A stretch of DNA of 64,000 nucleotides from Cylicocyclus nassatus (GCA_958299035.1 CATQJL010000112.1:14298880-14362879), one strand, 5' to 3'. Positions 34,214 to 48,146 are shown, counted from the first letter of the stretch. Made by a program: numbers and translations. The notes: generated by a model not told the origin, from the sequence alone.

Positions 34214-37200
34214 CCTGGAACTTCATGTGAAGAATTTCGAGAATTTGTGAGGAAGAATCTCGCGTAACCCTAGGGGTGCAGGTTGCGCGGGGCAACCTGA
34301 AATAGAAAACCTCTTACTCCTTTCGTACACGTAATTTTCTCATAACTTCCGTACTTTCCTTTCGGTTTCTTCGCGTAGGAATTCTGTGTTAATTTCCCTG
34401 TTACTGGTGAAATGATGTTAGAGATTATATTTTGGCTTACTAAGAGTTGGAGTTGTGTTGCTAATTTTCCGTCAGAGTTCCGGGATTCCCTTTGCTTTGC
34501 CCTCTGAAACGACTTACAGCATGTGAAAGCGCCACCTCTGCTGAGCCCTGATTCTGCTTTCCAATGTATGGTTTTGAGTTCATTTCATCTTTACTAAAAT
34601 AAGTATTCTGCCTGCTAGAGCTACAGGAAGACAGAAGTCCATAACGCTCACCATAGAAAATAGTTGTACCATGGACTTGGTGCTATCCCAAGCGATACTT
34701 TGACGTTTAGCTCGCAGTTTTTAGCTTCTCCTTGTTTACAGTTTTGCTATATTTAAAATGTATCAAATAATTTTCAGATTGAGATTTTCTTGAACCTATT
34801 TAATGTTCCTAACCTAGTCACGAGTGTGAGCGTAGAAATAGTTCAAAGATAGAGATGAATCTTCAAAATTTCAACTACGATATTCCACGAATTAGCAGAT
34901 TTTGGTGCGATTATATCCAGTACGAGTTTTTTTTTGAACTCTATCAGCCTGTCTAAAGCAAAACCTCTTTCCCTTTTATAAATCAGTATAACACCTCTAG
35001 TTCTTTTGTGCTAAAGCACAATCGTAATTCAGTGTGTTGTAATTTTCTATAGCTTAGCGGATGTCGACCATTGTCACTCAATCAAGCTAATAAATTCGAA
35101 AGCGATGAAAACTGAATTTTACCGTCAGTCTTAAAGACCTCTTCTCATACGTAATCGTGAAAAACATCCTTGAAGTAAACCAAAACTTTAGGCTAACAAC
35201 GACCGGCAAATACAATACTGCCCGTTTTTGTGAAAAGAATACGCGCAGTTCCCCGATTTATGTGACATCACCGTAGCGTGGCCATATTTCGGCTTAGGCT
35301 GGACGAGTTTCTAATTCGACCCATCTCGGCGTGGCGCATCTTCTGTTGTATAGAAGTTACTCTTGTCACAGTAGGAGATAGAATCTACGAATTGTTTCAG
35401 TTTTTTTTTGCTACGATAGGTTACTCAGTGTGCTTATTCATTGCACTCACGGAGCGACCCACCGTAAGCAAAAATTTTGGAATTTCGTGAGATGGTCTGC
35501 TACCACTTCTATGTTTAGAGATGTGCCACACAGAGCTGAAGCAAACGGTGTCCTTGGATTAAGCATTCGTCCACTCTGAAGCAAGATATGACCACGCTAC
35601 AGTGACGTTACACAAACTGGGCTGTTGCCCGTCTTTTTTTCGAAAATATGAGTTGTATTTATATTTAAAAAAGCTGTATTTATATAAAAAAAGCTTTCTA
35701 ACATGTACCGCATAAGCCTTATATAGAATTTTAAGCGTTTTTGTAATAAACGATGGTGTCGGAAACGGCTGATTGGCTAATTCTTGGAGTAGTCTGCAAA
35801 TTCCGCTCAGTGCCGCTCAGGACTTTTTAAAATTAGGAGATTTTCCAATTTTTTGAGTTCAATTTCAAAATCCGAATGGCGCTCAAGAGTCGCTGGAAGT
35901 GATGATAGATGAGAATTCCAAACTACTGAAAAAATCTGTCTTGTTCTTTATGCTCTCTATTTAGCTTAAAAATTACCAAATCGACGGCATGGCTTATTCG
36001 TACCTTGAACTTCGATGTCAAGGCAAGGACTTACACCATCACGGTTGTCTCCATCTAAATTTTTTTTGTACGTATTTCAATTTGTGTTTCACCGCACCGA
36101 AACTGTTTTGCAAAAGCTGGTTTGCTTCAAATTATTGCTTGCATGGGACGCTTTTTAGTCATAAACCAAGATTCTTTAAATGCTTCTACATATTTCTGTA
36201 ACTTTCTTTTCGCGACTTCAAACTTCTTTGAAGGTCTGTGACTTTGATCCCAGTAATTGGACACATGCAAATTCGAGGCTTTGACTTCGTTACCTTTTAT
36301 TTCAGAGTTTTGAAACAGAAAATTGAGAAACGCGAGTTCTGTTTGAAAGTTTCATAGAAGTGATTTGAACCTTATTCTCTTTGACATCGGACAAAATTCA
36401 ATATGAAAATTACATGTGTTATGGACAGAAACAGCAAATGACTATTTGTCCACAATAAAAGCAACAGGAAATAATAGAATCACCTTTTCCAGAAGTCTTT
36501 ACATAGCTTTTAGCCTGAAGAAATCTTGTAGAAGAAGGGAAGAGTCCCTATCACAATGGAGCAAGTGAGATTCATTATAACTTGATTTTAACAAACCTGT
36601 TAGTGGAATTATCACTATCTTCTAGACTATTATTTCGATTTGGAAGTTGCAAAATCTCATCACTTCATGTTGCTCAGGAATTACCTGGTGGCCAGGAGGA
36701 ACAGACACGCTTAAAAGTCGTAACTTTTTAACCGTTTTCATGGAATAAAAGTAGGTTTATCCTTCCAAGTTAATCGTTCCCATCCAGTAAACTTTTGTTG
36801 ATGTCGTTTCGTGTTGTCTTTGGTAAACACCGTACGCTAATAGTACTAAATTCTTGACTTACTTGCACATTTGACTAAGTTTCAAGTGCTGTTTCCTCGC
36901 GTCAAAGCAAATAAAGGCAACTTTCCAGTCTCACATGAGGCCTAAAAATTGCATGCACTCGTCTGAAAACAAAGCTTCTGCTATTCCGGAATGCAATCTT
37001 TGATGCGGACACGTGGCTGACATCTCCAAATATTTGTCAGGTAAGTATCCTATTTGACCTTATGAAGCTAGTACGATTGATAAGCTGCGTTTCCAGCTTG
37101 ACTGAAAAGAATATTGTCCAGCTTTTTTCAACTGAGAGGTTGGTTACTTTTAACATCATCATACGTAGAATACTGAGAGCTATCTGACATAGTTCTGCCT

Positions 37201-38507
37201 CTTGACAAATTACTTATTATATAATCGGAATGAGCGATAAATCCTGATTTTAAATATGCTAATCCTAGCTGCACCGCGCCATTCCGAAGTGAGTTGTGTG
37301 GTTTTCACTGCTCAAAATTGGCATACTACTGAACATGGGAAGACAGCTGCTAAGAATCTGCAACAATGAGGTGCTGAAATATATATATCGAAATCACATT
37401 AAATACTTTTTTCACCGAAAAGAAGCTTGATACAAGTGTATTAGCACTTAGATGATGATGCTGTGATGTTAACATATAAAGAAGCGCCGCAACCAGAAGT
37501 AGCATACTTGGGATCAGCATTTGGAGCTGGTTCAGAATGTAAAAGTCTCTTTTCACAAGATCAAGCTAAGCTAGGTACCTCCCTTGCGGGTTAATGTGAA
37601 AAAATAAGTAGGAATAACACTGAGCTATTGTGAAAGAACAGAGTCTTGAGTGGAATGCTGAGCCTTTTGCGAAAATTTTGAAAAATCCATCCTTCATGTT
37701 TCATTTGCCAAATATATAGCTTCGTTCATAAAATTTCGAAAGCGCGAAGTGATTAAAGTAGTCCATTGCTTTTTTATCAAACATTCTAAGGCACATGAAT
37801 AATGCGCATGAGTTTACAGTGTGAAATTCTCTCCTCTCAGATACCCGACCTGCCGATTATAGCCCCTATAAGCGCACAAGAACCTCTGTGTTAACGTTTC
37901 CGTTGCTTACGAAATTTTATCATGCACCTGCTATTGAATTTTGTTTATAGCTGAAGAAGCACAATCCAAAATTAGCCAAACAAGTCATCCTGTAATGTAG
38001 AGCGCGGTGAAAAAAATAGTCGCCAGATAGAGTAAATATATGACCAATCATAAAAATGTTTTCAATGCACACAGGAGCTCCACATTTTGATTTCTGGCCT
38101 TCTGTATCTGCTTACCAGTGATTTAGCTATCAATGGGTCAGTTGGGGTATAAAATTCCGCTTGGGAAAAAAGAGGGGCGAAACAAAAAATTCGAATGGAG
38201 CGGAGTGCCGTCAGCCACTCCTTTCAAAAAAATTTGGGATGCTGTACAAATTTTCCGCTTCACCATAAGATATTTTTTATTAATGCGTTGAAACAGTCAA
38301 CTGAACAACTTTACTACCTTTGTAGGCAAACTGCTGGAGATTTTCGCGAACAATTCCCAAAAGGTGGGCATACTAGACTGAAAAGAACATGTGAACATTT
38401 ATCAAAATCGAAAACATGCTTGGTTCCAGAAGTAGCGAGTTGAAGTAGGATTTATGGCCGAACTGCTACTCCTACTTATGTCGTTTTTTTGCGGTGTAAA
38501 ACAACTA

Positions 38508-38644
38508 GGTTGGAGGACATTAGGTCGCCGGTCCCGCAGAACATCTGCAACAAATACACATTCCAATGCATGCACAGGCTGAGTATCTGCTGCCTTGTCC
38601 GCCCGGGACCTCCTCACTTTCGGCGACCTAGTGTCCACCACCCA
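38508..38644. mobile_element. hAT-type MITE, U3
   Basis: 137 bp element flanked by AACAACTA (38500-38507 and 38645-38652). Terminal inverted repeats read GG(T)TGGAGGACATTAGGTCGCC and near complement. U1 and U2 keep the empty site. The 8 bp duplication places it with hAT elements. The target sequence differs slightly between U3 and U4, so each duplication follows its own unit sequence. Confidence 0.8.
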
Positions 38645-38886
38645 AACAACTACAAGAAGAAACTTTCATACAAGAGCAGATACTGTGTAATGATGCAACA
38701 GCGAAACAGTAAGAAATAAAATTACCTTACCATTTGCACTGGCGCACGATATTGCCTATATAGCTAACTACAGGGTAATTCACATGAAGTGTGACGCAAG
38801 AAAATTTCCATACCATTGCTAGACCTGCATAAAATTACAATCTGTTTGCATTCATCAATAGTTAAAAAAATTTTTGTACAGGATCT

Positions 38887-39192
38887 CTAGGCTACCTTTA
38901 TGAAACCGCCTCTTTCCTCTGGTAAAAGATTTATTTTCTTTGGAAAAAAATTCCTGCAATGCGCGTCAGGCTTTTCGGCAGAATTTCGACGGAGCCTCTC
39001 AACGGGGTCTCTTTTTTGTGAGTCTTTTGACGTATTATAGATTCGTAGCAAGTTCTTGCTCCCACATAGATCAAACAGAAAATCTTTAGGGTTCAAACCG
39101 GGCAAGTTTGAAGGCTGAACTTCATCTGTCCAAATGTGGTCCACTTGGCGACGGAAAATCAAAAAATCCATTTTTAGTCTATTTTGTGCCAT
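38887..39192 (-). pseudogene. Remnant resembling a Tc1/mariner transposase C-terminus (U3)
   Basis: Best preserved copy of the unit-borne remnant, with 101 open codons. It contains DEVQPSNLPGLNPKDFLFDL, then KKINLLPEERGGFIK near the end. The order of a PDLNPxD-like motif followed by FPKKI and GG.I matches mariner/IS630 C-termini. The N-terminal half with the first catalytic residues was not found. A mariner-like end CAGGGTAATT lies at 38771. Confidence 0.35.
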
Positions 39193-40844
39193 GTTTCAAT
39201 GATAGCTGTCATCCCACAATTTGCTTGTCCATTGTGTTTCTTCCTCTTTTGAGTTGTGGTAACTTTTTTAGGTCAAAGCAAACGCTCTAAGGTTTGTTTG
39301 GATTTTTTTGCAAACGGCCCAGCTCACCGCAAGAAAGAGATAATGCATTAGTGTGGGATTCATTTTCCAACCAATACAACATGGGAATAATATGAAAGAC
39401 ACAGAAGTTATGAGGCAGAAATGAACACTCAAAAATTCTTCCATCTTCCAAACAGTTAAAAAAATAATATTTAGCCTTTCGAATTCCTCAATCTTGATCC
39501 CACGTACTCTCTTTCTGGCTTATCTGAGAACGGAAAGTTTGCTTTTCAAGTCACGTACCTTGATAATCCAAAAGGAAGTTGGCAAAAGCTTCGGACAAAA
39601 AAACCACTGCCGCAAATCAAGAAATGTTGATTTACCGGAGCCGGGTATGAACATTTCAAAAAGTAATCTATAAGATCTTAATAAAAATTTTGAAGCCAAA
39701 TTCCTTCTTTTCACTTTCTCTTTTCAAGATTAAGATTTTCTGGTACTTTTTCGTATCCGAAAATATTTTAAAAAGAAGGATAATGCTTTTTTTCTTTTAC
39801 CAAATACGGTCATAACTTCGCAGGAAGATTTGTCAACCTTTTGTCACGTATGAAAATTTTGACATATTCTCTACCTGTTCAAGAAGTTTTAGCAAGAGCT
39901 TGTTTAGCCTACCCACCAATATAAGTTCCCTCTGTTTTCTTTGCCATTAATGACATTAATATCAACAGTTTCGAAAATCAACATTTATCGTAAGAGTAAC
40001 ATCCTTTATTATCGAACACATAAAGCACCCCCACCTTTGGGTGGCGAAGTAAGGTAGTCTTAAAAAAAGAGTTATTACCTACTTAATTTCATTGTAAAGT
40101 CCTTGACTATTTGCCAAACTCAGAAATGGAGAAAAATAAAGAAAAAAGTTGATAGAACCAGATAGGGGTTTCTGACGCATTCTGACACAAAATACCAGCA
40201 AAGCGAACAAAAGTGAGAAGATTTTTCGTTGTACAAGTGTAACATACCCGAGATCCTCACAATATCGATAGTACTTACAGCTTCTGATCAGCGGTACTAT
40301 GATGTAGCATTTTTGCATCAGGCAAACACTGTCAAAAGTTTTCAAAAATTCTTGTGCGTGATTTAAACCGTTTCAGGGAATATGCTTAATGGCCGTTCAA
40401 AGTGCAATTTGTTCGCGCTGTATGTATACTTTTGACAGCAATTTGTTCCACCTGATTTTTATGCCAGGCCGCTTAACGACACTCCGATTTTTCCTAATAA
40501 TTTTCCGATATCAAATAAAACCGATGCAAAACAAATATAAGTGTGAATGTGTTAAGCGCAATCAGTTTTTTCCGTCCTTAACGGTTTTGCTCTCCTTATT
40601 TCAGCTAGCATTATAACACGTTCTGGAGCACAAATTTTTGGCCAGAATTCTTGCTGACATAAAAACATCTAGAATTTTCTTAGAATGTCCCACGTTATAC
40701 AACTCCTTAACATCACAAATTATCCACTCCCCCCTCCTTCATAATTTCTCAATGTTTTTGAGAACTAGTTCTGGTTTTCCGTTACATCGTCTTCCAGCTA
40801 GCTTTCATTAACCTAAGAATATTGCGCATCTTCTAGAATCCGAC

Positions 40845-41103
40845 ATGCGGTTTGTCAACGTATACTTTGTTGCTCTTCTGGTGTACTTGTGTCATGGCAG
40901 GTCATGCCCATCAACTGACCCCAAATGCCGTGAGGCAGCTATGGAAAAGGTAAGCAGTGAGCAGCTTGGTGAAAATAGTACTGATAACAATATTCTAGGC
41001 CTGCCGTCGGCCCTGTAGAAAGCAACAGGTCATGTCGGAGGACACGTGTGTAACACTCTGCAAGGACCCATTAAACCCAAGGATCCAAAAATTATTGTCG
41101 TAA
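40845..41103 (+). CDS. Secreted six-cysteine peptide, copy 3 (U3)
   Basis: Exons 40845-40949 and 40999-41103 with a 49 nt intron encode 69 residues. Relative to copy 1 the only protein change is I4V in the signal peptide; the mature peptide is identical. Same TTCTAG acceptor before the ATG and the same downstream hAT-type element. Identity of the mature parts of copies 1 and 3 fits recent duplication or gene conversion. Confidence 0.82.
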
Positions 41104-41215
41104 TTCAGTTAAACCGTATAAACGTTTGTACGCACAACGCCTTGATACAAACAGTGATGAGAAAATGAACACACTGCGCAGGCTTGTCACAGTTGGCTTA
41201 CGTGACAGGCTGGAC

Positions 41216-42750
41216 CAGGGGTGCGATGGGGGGAGCCGGGCCCACCAAAAGTGAACGTGGTAGTACCGGACACTCACCTCCCAAAAACGTCGACCGAGGG
41301 GAGGGGGAGGGGGGGAAGGGGGGGGGAGCAGAACATTAACGTCTATCCTCCAGGTCGTTGCTGCCAGTGCGCGGAAAATAAGCAAAACAAATGCAAAAGG
41401 GATCATTGGAAGCATTTTTTTGTATATAGCGTCATAAATATCTTTAATAAACGTGCTTATCAAATAGTGTATTTGGAAGTAAAACTCAGCGGGACTGTAC
41501 GTTATTAATTAAACTTTGCTATAATGTACAGCGAGAAAGTAGATCGATCCAGGCAGTAACGGCAGAGAACCAGAATTTTGAATAATTAAATAGCGAAAAA
41601 TCATGCGAAATTTCCACTGTTATAAATTTGTCGTTTGAAGGTGTCAGCAGTTGCTACTCATAGGTTTTGAAGATTAAATGGTGCTCTATCAGATAGTGAA
41701 AGAAGCGAGCCGATTTGATTGATAGTCGTCGAAAACCAGAATTCTAAATATTTACGCCATTTTTGGATCTTGAATGTGAGAGTACGTGATGTTGCACTTC
41801 ATAGGTTTTGTAGAGTAAGGTTTGCCTCATCAGAATATGTCTTAGCCATACCAATCCTTTTAAAAACGCCGAGATCCAGAATCTTGAAGAAGCAGGTAAA
41901 AAGCGCTTTTTGAAAACTTCGTAGGTTAGATTCTTCTCATCAAGAGCTTTCTGATGGTACATAATGTGTAGGGGTTTATGGTCTCCTACGATTTATGCCC
42001 GGGAGGGGAGACTTTTCATCACAAAGTCTCTCCTGGCGGCCTCCCTCCAATACATTAAAGTGGGCGAGGGGGAGGAGTAGTGATGAAAAGTCTCCCCCTC
42101 GGGCATAGGTCACAGAAGGCACCGAATGCCACAACTTATAAATCGTCTAAAAGCTCTTGATGAGAAGAATCTAACTTATGAAGTCTCAACATGATTCATG
42201 CAGTTCTGAAGAACTCATGAGCTATTAAATTTTGAAACGCTTTTTTACCTGCTTCTTCAAGACTCTGGATTTCGGCGCTGTTTCAACGGATTGGTATGGC
42301 TAAGATATATTCTGATAAGGCAAACCTTACTCTTCAAAACCTGTAAATTCGCAACTGCTGACATCTTCAAACGACAGATTTATAACAGTGGAAATTTCGC
42401 ATGATTTTTCGCTATTTAATTATTCAAAATTCTGGTTCTCTGCCGTTACTGCCTGGATCGATCTACTTTCTCGCTGTACATTATAGCAAAGTTTAATTAA
42501 TAACGTACAGTCCCGCTGAGTTTTACTTCCAAATACACTATTTGATATGCACGTTTATTTTAGACTATTACGACGCTGCATACATAAAAATATGCTTTCA
42601 ATGATCCCTTTTGCATTTGTTTTGCTTATTTTCCTTCTTTATCGTTCAGCGAAAGAATATTTTATTCTAAAAGTGAAGGTGGTCACCTGTACCAGCTCAA
42701 AAGTGAAGGCAGGGGGGGGGGGGGAATCGGCTCCCATTATCGCACCTCTG
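41216..42750. mobile_element. hAT-type fold-back element, U3
   Basis: 1535 bp copy with GGCTGGAC at 41208-41215 and 42751-42758. Near 41494-41530 the left arm reads GGGACTGTACGTTATTAAT, matching its own right arm better than the left arms of U1 and U2 do. This suggests that the right arm converted the left arm locally. Confidence 0.85.
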
Positions 42751-43606
42751 GGCTGGACATTGTTTGAGGGTAGAAGCGAAGAGGATATCGTTTTTGCGTG
42801 GTCTGCTGCGTAGCCCAACGCATGTTTGCAAGGGAAATGTGTTAATGAAAAAATGCCAATCGCTCCGTACAGGGTCAGGAATTTGAGTTTAGTAGAAAAA
42901 ATTTCGAAGGTCTTCAATCCAAAGACAATCCAAAGCAGATTTCTAACATTAACCGGAAAAAATCCGAGGAATTGGCCAAATTTACGCCCATCAGCGCAAC
43001 AAATTTTGCACCCTTTTCCTTAAACTTATCCCATCGCTATTGTTAGGCTGGTTGTTCACATACATATACTTCCAACCATGGTTGAAATAGGAGCAATGGA
43101 AATTGCTCTCCTCACTTTTGAGCCAGAACCTAAAATGACCTGCCTAGCTAAGCCTAAATTTAGAAGATATTGATGTAAACCAGTGAGTGCGCCTCAGAAA
43201 ACTGATTCCAAATCTATGTTCACTAGCTGCTGTACGACTCTTTGAATAAAATTATGTTTTTTCTCCGTATTGATATCAAGATATCTAGGCAGTTAGAAGC
43301 GTTAGTATTCAAGCTTTCTACACTCGCATATATCGAAGACGGTTTTCCTAAACTCAGCGTAAAGCTCCAATTTATTTGGGCGTTCTTTTGCAGTACGTAA
43401 GTAACTATTCCAACGATATTGCTGATCTGTCATCAAAACAGTGCATCAGTGGAAAGAAGTGTTCATAACTTCTTTCGGAAGAGCGCACAGCAGATATCGA
43501 AGGCAGATTTGGAATTGACGGCTCTACATGCATTTAATGGTCTACGTTTCACGAAGACAACGTTCATAAAGTATCCTACACTTGTAAGAAGAGATAAAAA
43601 AATCGG

Positions 43607-43771
43607 GTGGCGGACTTTATGAACGATAGCGCGCGCTTAGGCAGGCGTGTGTCAATAAGGTGCGCACCGTCAGCCCCGCCTATCGCAAGATGGACGAGTT
43701 TCTTGCAGTACAGCTCTAGCGCTGGTTCATGGCCATGTTCCCTAGTCAAGTGAAAGCAACTTCTGATAGTT
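43607..43771 (-). other. Insert shared with U1, open minus-strand frame
   Basis: Second copy of the block at 10556-10731, here followed directly by unit sequence (ATTTCGATTCTCC). This gives the cleaner right boundary. The minus-strand frame is open as in U1. Absent from U2 and U3. Confidence 0.45.
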
Positions 43772-44692
43772 TATTTCGATTCTCCGTGACCTCAGCTTTT
43801 GAAGGGTTTGTAAGCTTGTTAGAGAATTTTGCTCGGCTGCAAAGTTTTTACTACGGTGACCCAGAAAGGCCAACACCGAGAAGGAACGGGGTAGAGCAAG
43901 TTAGTATTTAATTTCCCTCCCGTTTCAAAGTTGGCAATCTTTTTTCGTCCGGCAAACTATAAATCACTGGAAAGTTTAGGAGACGGGAAGTCACATATAC
44001 CGTCGATTTTGTTCTAGCACCTTCTAACGACTTCCAATTTTCCTGGAATTATGTGCATTAAATTTCTGGCCAATGAAGAACTAACCACCGCCAACTATCT
44101 ATTTATGTTACAAAGCACCTGCTTAACCTTTCAAGGACGGGGATAGCCCAAATCCCCTTCACCTGGAAGAGATCCGGCCCCCTCATTGCATCTATGGTTG
44201 TGAGTAACCACAGGTGAAAAACATTGAAATTAATGTGCTGCAACTACAAGTTGTCGAAACATTTTTGGGCACGTTTACGATTTTCCCAAGAAATTTTGTT
44301 AGTGAACATCTAGTTGTAACACTCCTAACTTCGTTTTTCCATTTTCTATTGTCACTGTAGAAATTAAAAAATGTGATCAAAAAAGTTTTAAGACTGAAGA
44401 AATCAATGCGTATGAAAGCCCTATTCAAAAATTCTCTGGAAAAAATGGTCACAAATTTCCGCTTTACTCAAAAATGAAGTGGTCCTCATAAATGGAGTCG
44501 ATGCTTTGTGGCAGTACAAAGTACAGCCGACTCAATCAGATTTTGGATTAAATTGTACAGTCCTAAAATCAGATTTTGCTACGCTCGTTCTGAGCCTTGA
44601 CTGATCTTAATTCGCAAATTCTACATTGAGGAGACATTATACCTTAGACTGAGCAAAAACCAAATTCCGTCAGCGGTAGATATTCTTCTTTA

Positions 44693-44941
44693 ATGTTGTT
44701 GCTTACTCTAATTTCTTGCTCTTGTATTCTGCTCAGGAGCCCAGCACGAGCTCTTGTATTCTGCTCAGGAGCCCAGCACGAGGCTGCATTTAAGAAATTT
44801 AAAAACGAGTCCCCTTTGGGATTGCCGAAAATAACCTTCTGCTTAGGGTCCCCACGATACATTCAGGCAAAGAGAAGAAAAGGCGGCTATTATATCATAC
44901 CATCAAGAGCCGCAGCAGATGGGACGAAATTTGGGTTATGA
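44693..44941 (+). CDS. ORF created by a 32 bp duplication (U4), doubtful gene
   Basis: 82-codon counterpart of the U3 frame, here starting with a real ATG followed by LLLTLISCSCILLRS, which resembles a signal sequence. The downstream part contains KKFKNESPLGLPKITFCLGS and GGYYIIPSRAAADGTKFG. The tandem 32 bp repeats start at 44719 and 44751. The duplicated stretch TTCTGCTCAG could also act as a splice acceptor, in which case the frame is not translated as read. Confidence 0.2.
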   Translation: MLLLTLISCSCILLRSPARALVFCSGAQHEAAFKKFKNESPLGLPKITFCLGSPRYIQAKRRKGGYYIIPSRAAADGTKFGL

Positions 44942-46471
44942 TGACCTGGAACTTATTCATGTGAAGAATTTTGAGAATTTGTGAGGAAGAATCTCGCGCA
45001 ACCCTAGGGTGCTCCCAGGTTGCGCGGGGCAACCTGAAATAGAAAACCACTTACAACTCCCTTCGTACACGTAATTTTCTCATAACTTCCGTACTTTTCT
45101 CTCGCTTCCTTCGTGTAAAAATTCTGTGTTAATTTCCCTGTCTGGTGAAATGATGTTAGAGATCATATTTTGGCTTACTAAGAGTTGGAGTTGTGTTGCT
45201 AATTTTTCGTCAGATTTCCGGGATTCTCTTTGCTTTGCCCTCTGAAACGACTTACAACATGTGAAAGCGCCACCTCTGCTGAGCCCTGATTCTGCTTTCC
45301 AATGTATGGTTTTGAGTTCATTTCATCTTTACTAAAATAAGTATTCTGCCTGCTAGAGCTACCGGAAGACAGAAGTCCATAACGATCACTATAGAAAATA
45401 GTTGTACCATGGACTTGGTGCTATCCCGAGCGATACTTTGACGTCTAGCTCGCAGTCTTCAGCTTCTCCTTGTTTTCAGTTCTATATTTAAAATGTATCA
45501 AATAATTTTCAGATTGAGATTTTCTTGAACCTATTTAATGTTCCTAACCTAGTCACGAGTGTGAGCGTGGAAATAGTTCAAAGATTGAAATGAATCTTCA
45601 AAATTTCAACTTCGATATTCCACGAATTAGCAGATATTTAGTGCGATTATATCCAGTACGAGTTTTTTTTAACTCTATCAGCAAAGCTCGATTCTTACGT
45701 TCATTCTAGTCTAGAGCAAAACCTCTTTGCCCTTTATAAATCAGTATATCACCTCTAATTCTTTTGTGCTAAAGCACAATCGTAATTCAGTGTGTAGTAA
45801 TTTTCTATAGCTTATTGGATGTCGACCAATGGCACTCAATCAGGCTAATAAATTCGAAAGCGATGAATTCTACCGTGGCAGTAACATTTCTCTATACTCG
45901 CAGCAATCATTCTTGACGGCCTCTTTTCATACGTAATCGTGAAAACCATCTGTGAAGAATACCGCAACTTTAGGCTAATAACGACCGGCAAATACAATAC
46001 TGCCCGTATTTGTGAAAAGAATATGCGCAGTTCCCCGATTTATGTGACATCACCGTAACGTGGCCATATCTCGGCTTAGAGTGGACGAATTCCTAATTTA
46101 GGGGTAACATTCGAGCCATCTCGGCGTGGCGCATCTTCTGTTATATAGAAGTTACTCTTGTCACAGTAGATAGATTCTACGAATTGTTTCAGTTTTTTTT
46201 GCTACGATAGTTTACTCAGTGTGCCTATTCATTGCACTCATGGAACAAACCACCGTAATGGAAATTTTCGTGAAATATGGTCCACTACCACTTCTATGTT
46301 GAGAGATGTGCCACACAGACCTGAAGCAAATGGTGTCCTTGGATTATGCATTCGTCCACTCCGAAGCAAGATATACCACGCTACAGTGACGCTACATAAA
46401 CTGGCCGGTTGCCCGTCTTTTTTTTCGAAAATAAGCAGTATTTATATAAAAAAGCTTTCTAATATGTACTA

Positions 46472-46952
46472 TTAGGTTGGCACATAAGTTTTGCAACTTA
46501 TTTTGTAACTTTTCTCTTTTTGACTGTGACACATTCATTTTTTAGCATAATGTAGACTTGATGGTAGCATTTTTCGGAAGCTCGTCAATACCGAAATTTC
46601 GAGGGCCGGGAAACCAAAAATAAAGCCGTATTTAGTTTGAATCAAACATATCGCGCCGAAACTATGCCCAGACTATTGATAGAGGAAACTTCAACCATCT
46701 ACACAGTTTCGGCTTGATTTGTTTGATTCAGACTGAGAACGGCTTCATTAATGGTTTTCCGACCCATGAAACTTCGGATTCGACCAGTTTCCGAAAAATG
46801 AGTAAATTTTCTCCATTTCGCTACCGAAAATAAAACTGTTTGCGCAGGTTTGTAGCCTAGTATCTAATCTACATTGTGCCCAAAAATGATTGCCTCACAG
46901 TCAAAAAGAAAAAAGTTACGAAATAAGTTGCAAAACTTATGTGCCAACCTAT
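46472..46952. mobile_element. Mariner-type palindromic MITE, U4
   Basis: 481 bp flanked by TA on both sides. Terminal inverted repeats of about 40 bp begin TTAGGTTGGCACATAAG, a common mariner end. The interior is also partly palindromic (GTTTGAATCAAAC region against GTTTGATTCAGAC). The empty site in U2 reads GTACTTAATAAGCC. No coding capacity. Confidence 0.85.
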
Positions 46953-47293
46953 TAAATAAGCCTTGCGTAGGATTTGAAGTTTTTTCGTAATAAACAATGG
47001 TCTTGGAAACGCCTAATTGGTTAATTTTTAGAGTAACTTGAAAGTTTCGCTCAATGCCGCTCAAGATTTTTTGAAATTAGGAGATTTTCTAATTTTTTGA
47101 ATTCAATAGATTCCGAATGGCGCTTGAGAGTCGCTGGCAATCATAATAAATGAGAAGTTTAAACTAAAAAAATCTGTCTTGTTTATGTGCTCTATTGAGC
47201 TTAAAAAATTACCGAATCGACGGCATGGCTTAATTCGTACCTTGAACTTCGATGCCAAGGCAAGGGCCGTCATTGGCAGGGATCTATATTCTA

Positions 47294-48146
47294 TTAGGTT
47301 GGCACGAAAGTTCTTGCGTGATTCAAACAAAATTCAATAACTTTTCAAAGACTAAACCTAAATTCACAATCTTGTTTGCCAAAAATATTAGAAGTCTCAC
47401 GCTCCATGATGGAAGTTCAACCACAACATTCCATGAGCTAGCCATCGAGAACAAAGCTCTCAAATATGGGGCTTCAAATTTTGCGATTTTGAGTTTGGTG
47501 GCAGAAAATCGCAGAGGGCCGCTGGCTAGCGAAAAAAATCTATAGAATTTACCTGCACAGCAGAAGTCCTTATGTTATTTTAGCAGGCTTTGATCTCGCA
47601 TGGAAATGCGAAAACAAAAAATTTGTGAAATTTCTCATCTCACAGGACAAATCCTCTCATCGCTCTAATTTTTCCACAGAAACACAGTTTGCAACCAGAA
47701 ATTAGACATAGTGCCTATTTAGAGTCTTGCGACTTTTTCTCGATTGTAAAAAAGTGTTTTCGCCGGAAAACTGCGGGCATGAAGGGATTTTTCCCGCAAA
47801 ATGACATATTTCACAAATTTTTTATTTTTGCTTCACCGTGCAAGATCAAAGCCTACTAAAGTAACATATGGACTTTTGTTGTGTAAATAAATTTTAAAAA
47901 TTTTTTTCGGCTAGCCAGCGGCCCTCTGCGATTTTCTGCCACCAAACTCAAAATTGCAAAAATTGAAGACTCATATTTGAGAGCTTCGTTCTTGATGTCC
48001 AACCCATGGAATCTTCTGCTTAAACATCCATCATGAAGCGTAAGGCTTCTAATATTTTTAGCATGAAAGATTGTGAATTTAGGCTTAGTCTTTGAAAAGC
48101 TATTGAATTTTGTTTGAATTACGCAAGAACTTTCGTGCCAACCTAA
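47294..48146. mobile_element. Mariner-type palindromic MITE, U4, second copy
   Basis: 853 bp flanked by TA. Ends read TTAGGTTGGCACGAAAGTT. The arms extend about 260 bp inward (AATTCACAATCTT, CTCAAATATGGG and GCGGCCCTCTGCGATTTTCT appear on both sides). The empty site in U2 reads CTCTATTTAGACC. Only non-coding sequence inside. Confidence 0.85.

Larger units (their letters stand above)
32578..42894 (+). repeat. Tandem array unit U3
   Basis: Complete unit apart from a short deletion at its left end. The 35.9-38.0 kb part is closest to U1 and 39.1-42.5 kb is close to both U1 and U2. It shares with U4 a 32 bp duplication at about 33987-34050 and a hAT-type MITE at 38508-38644. Confidence 0.9.
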
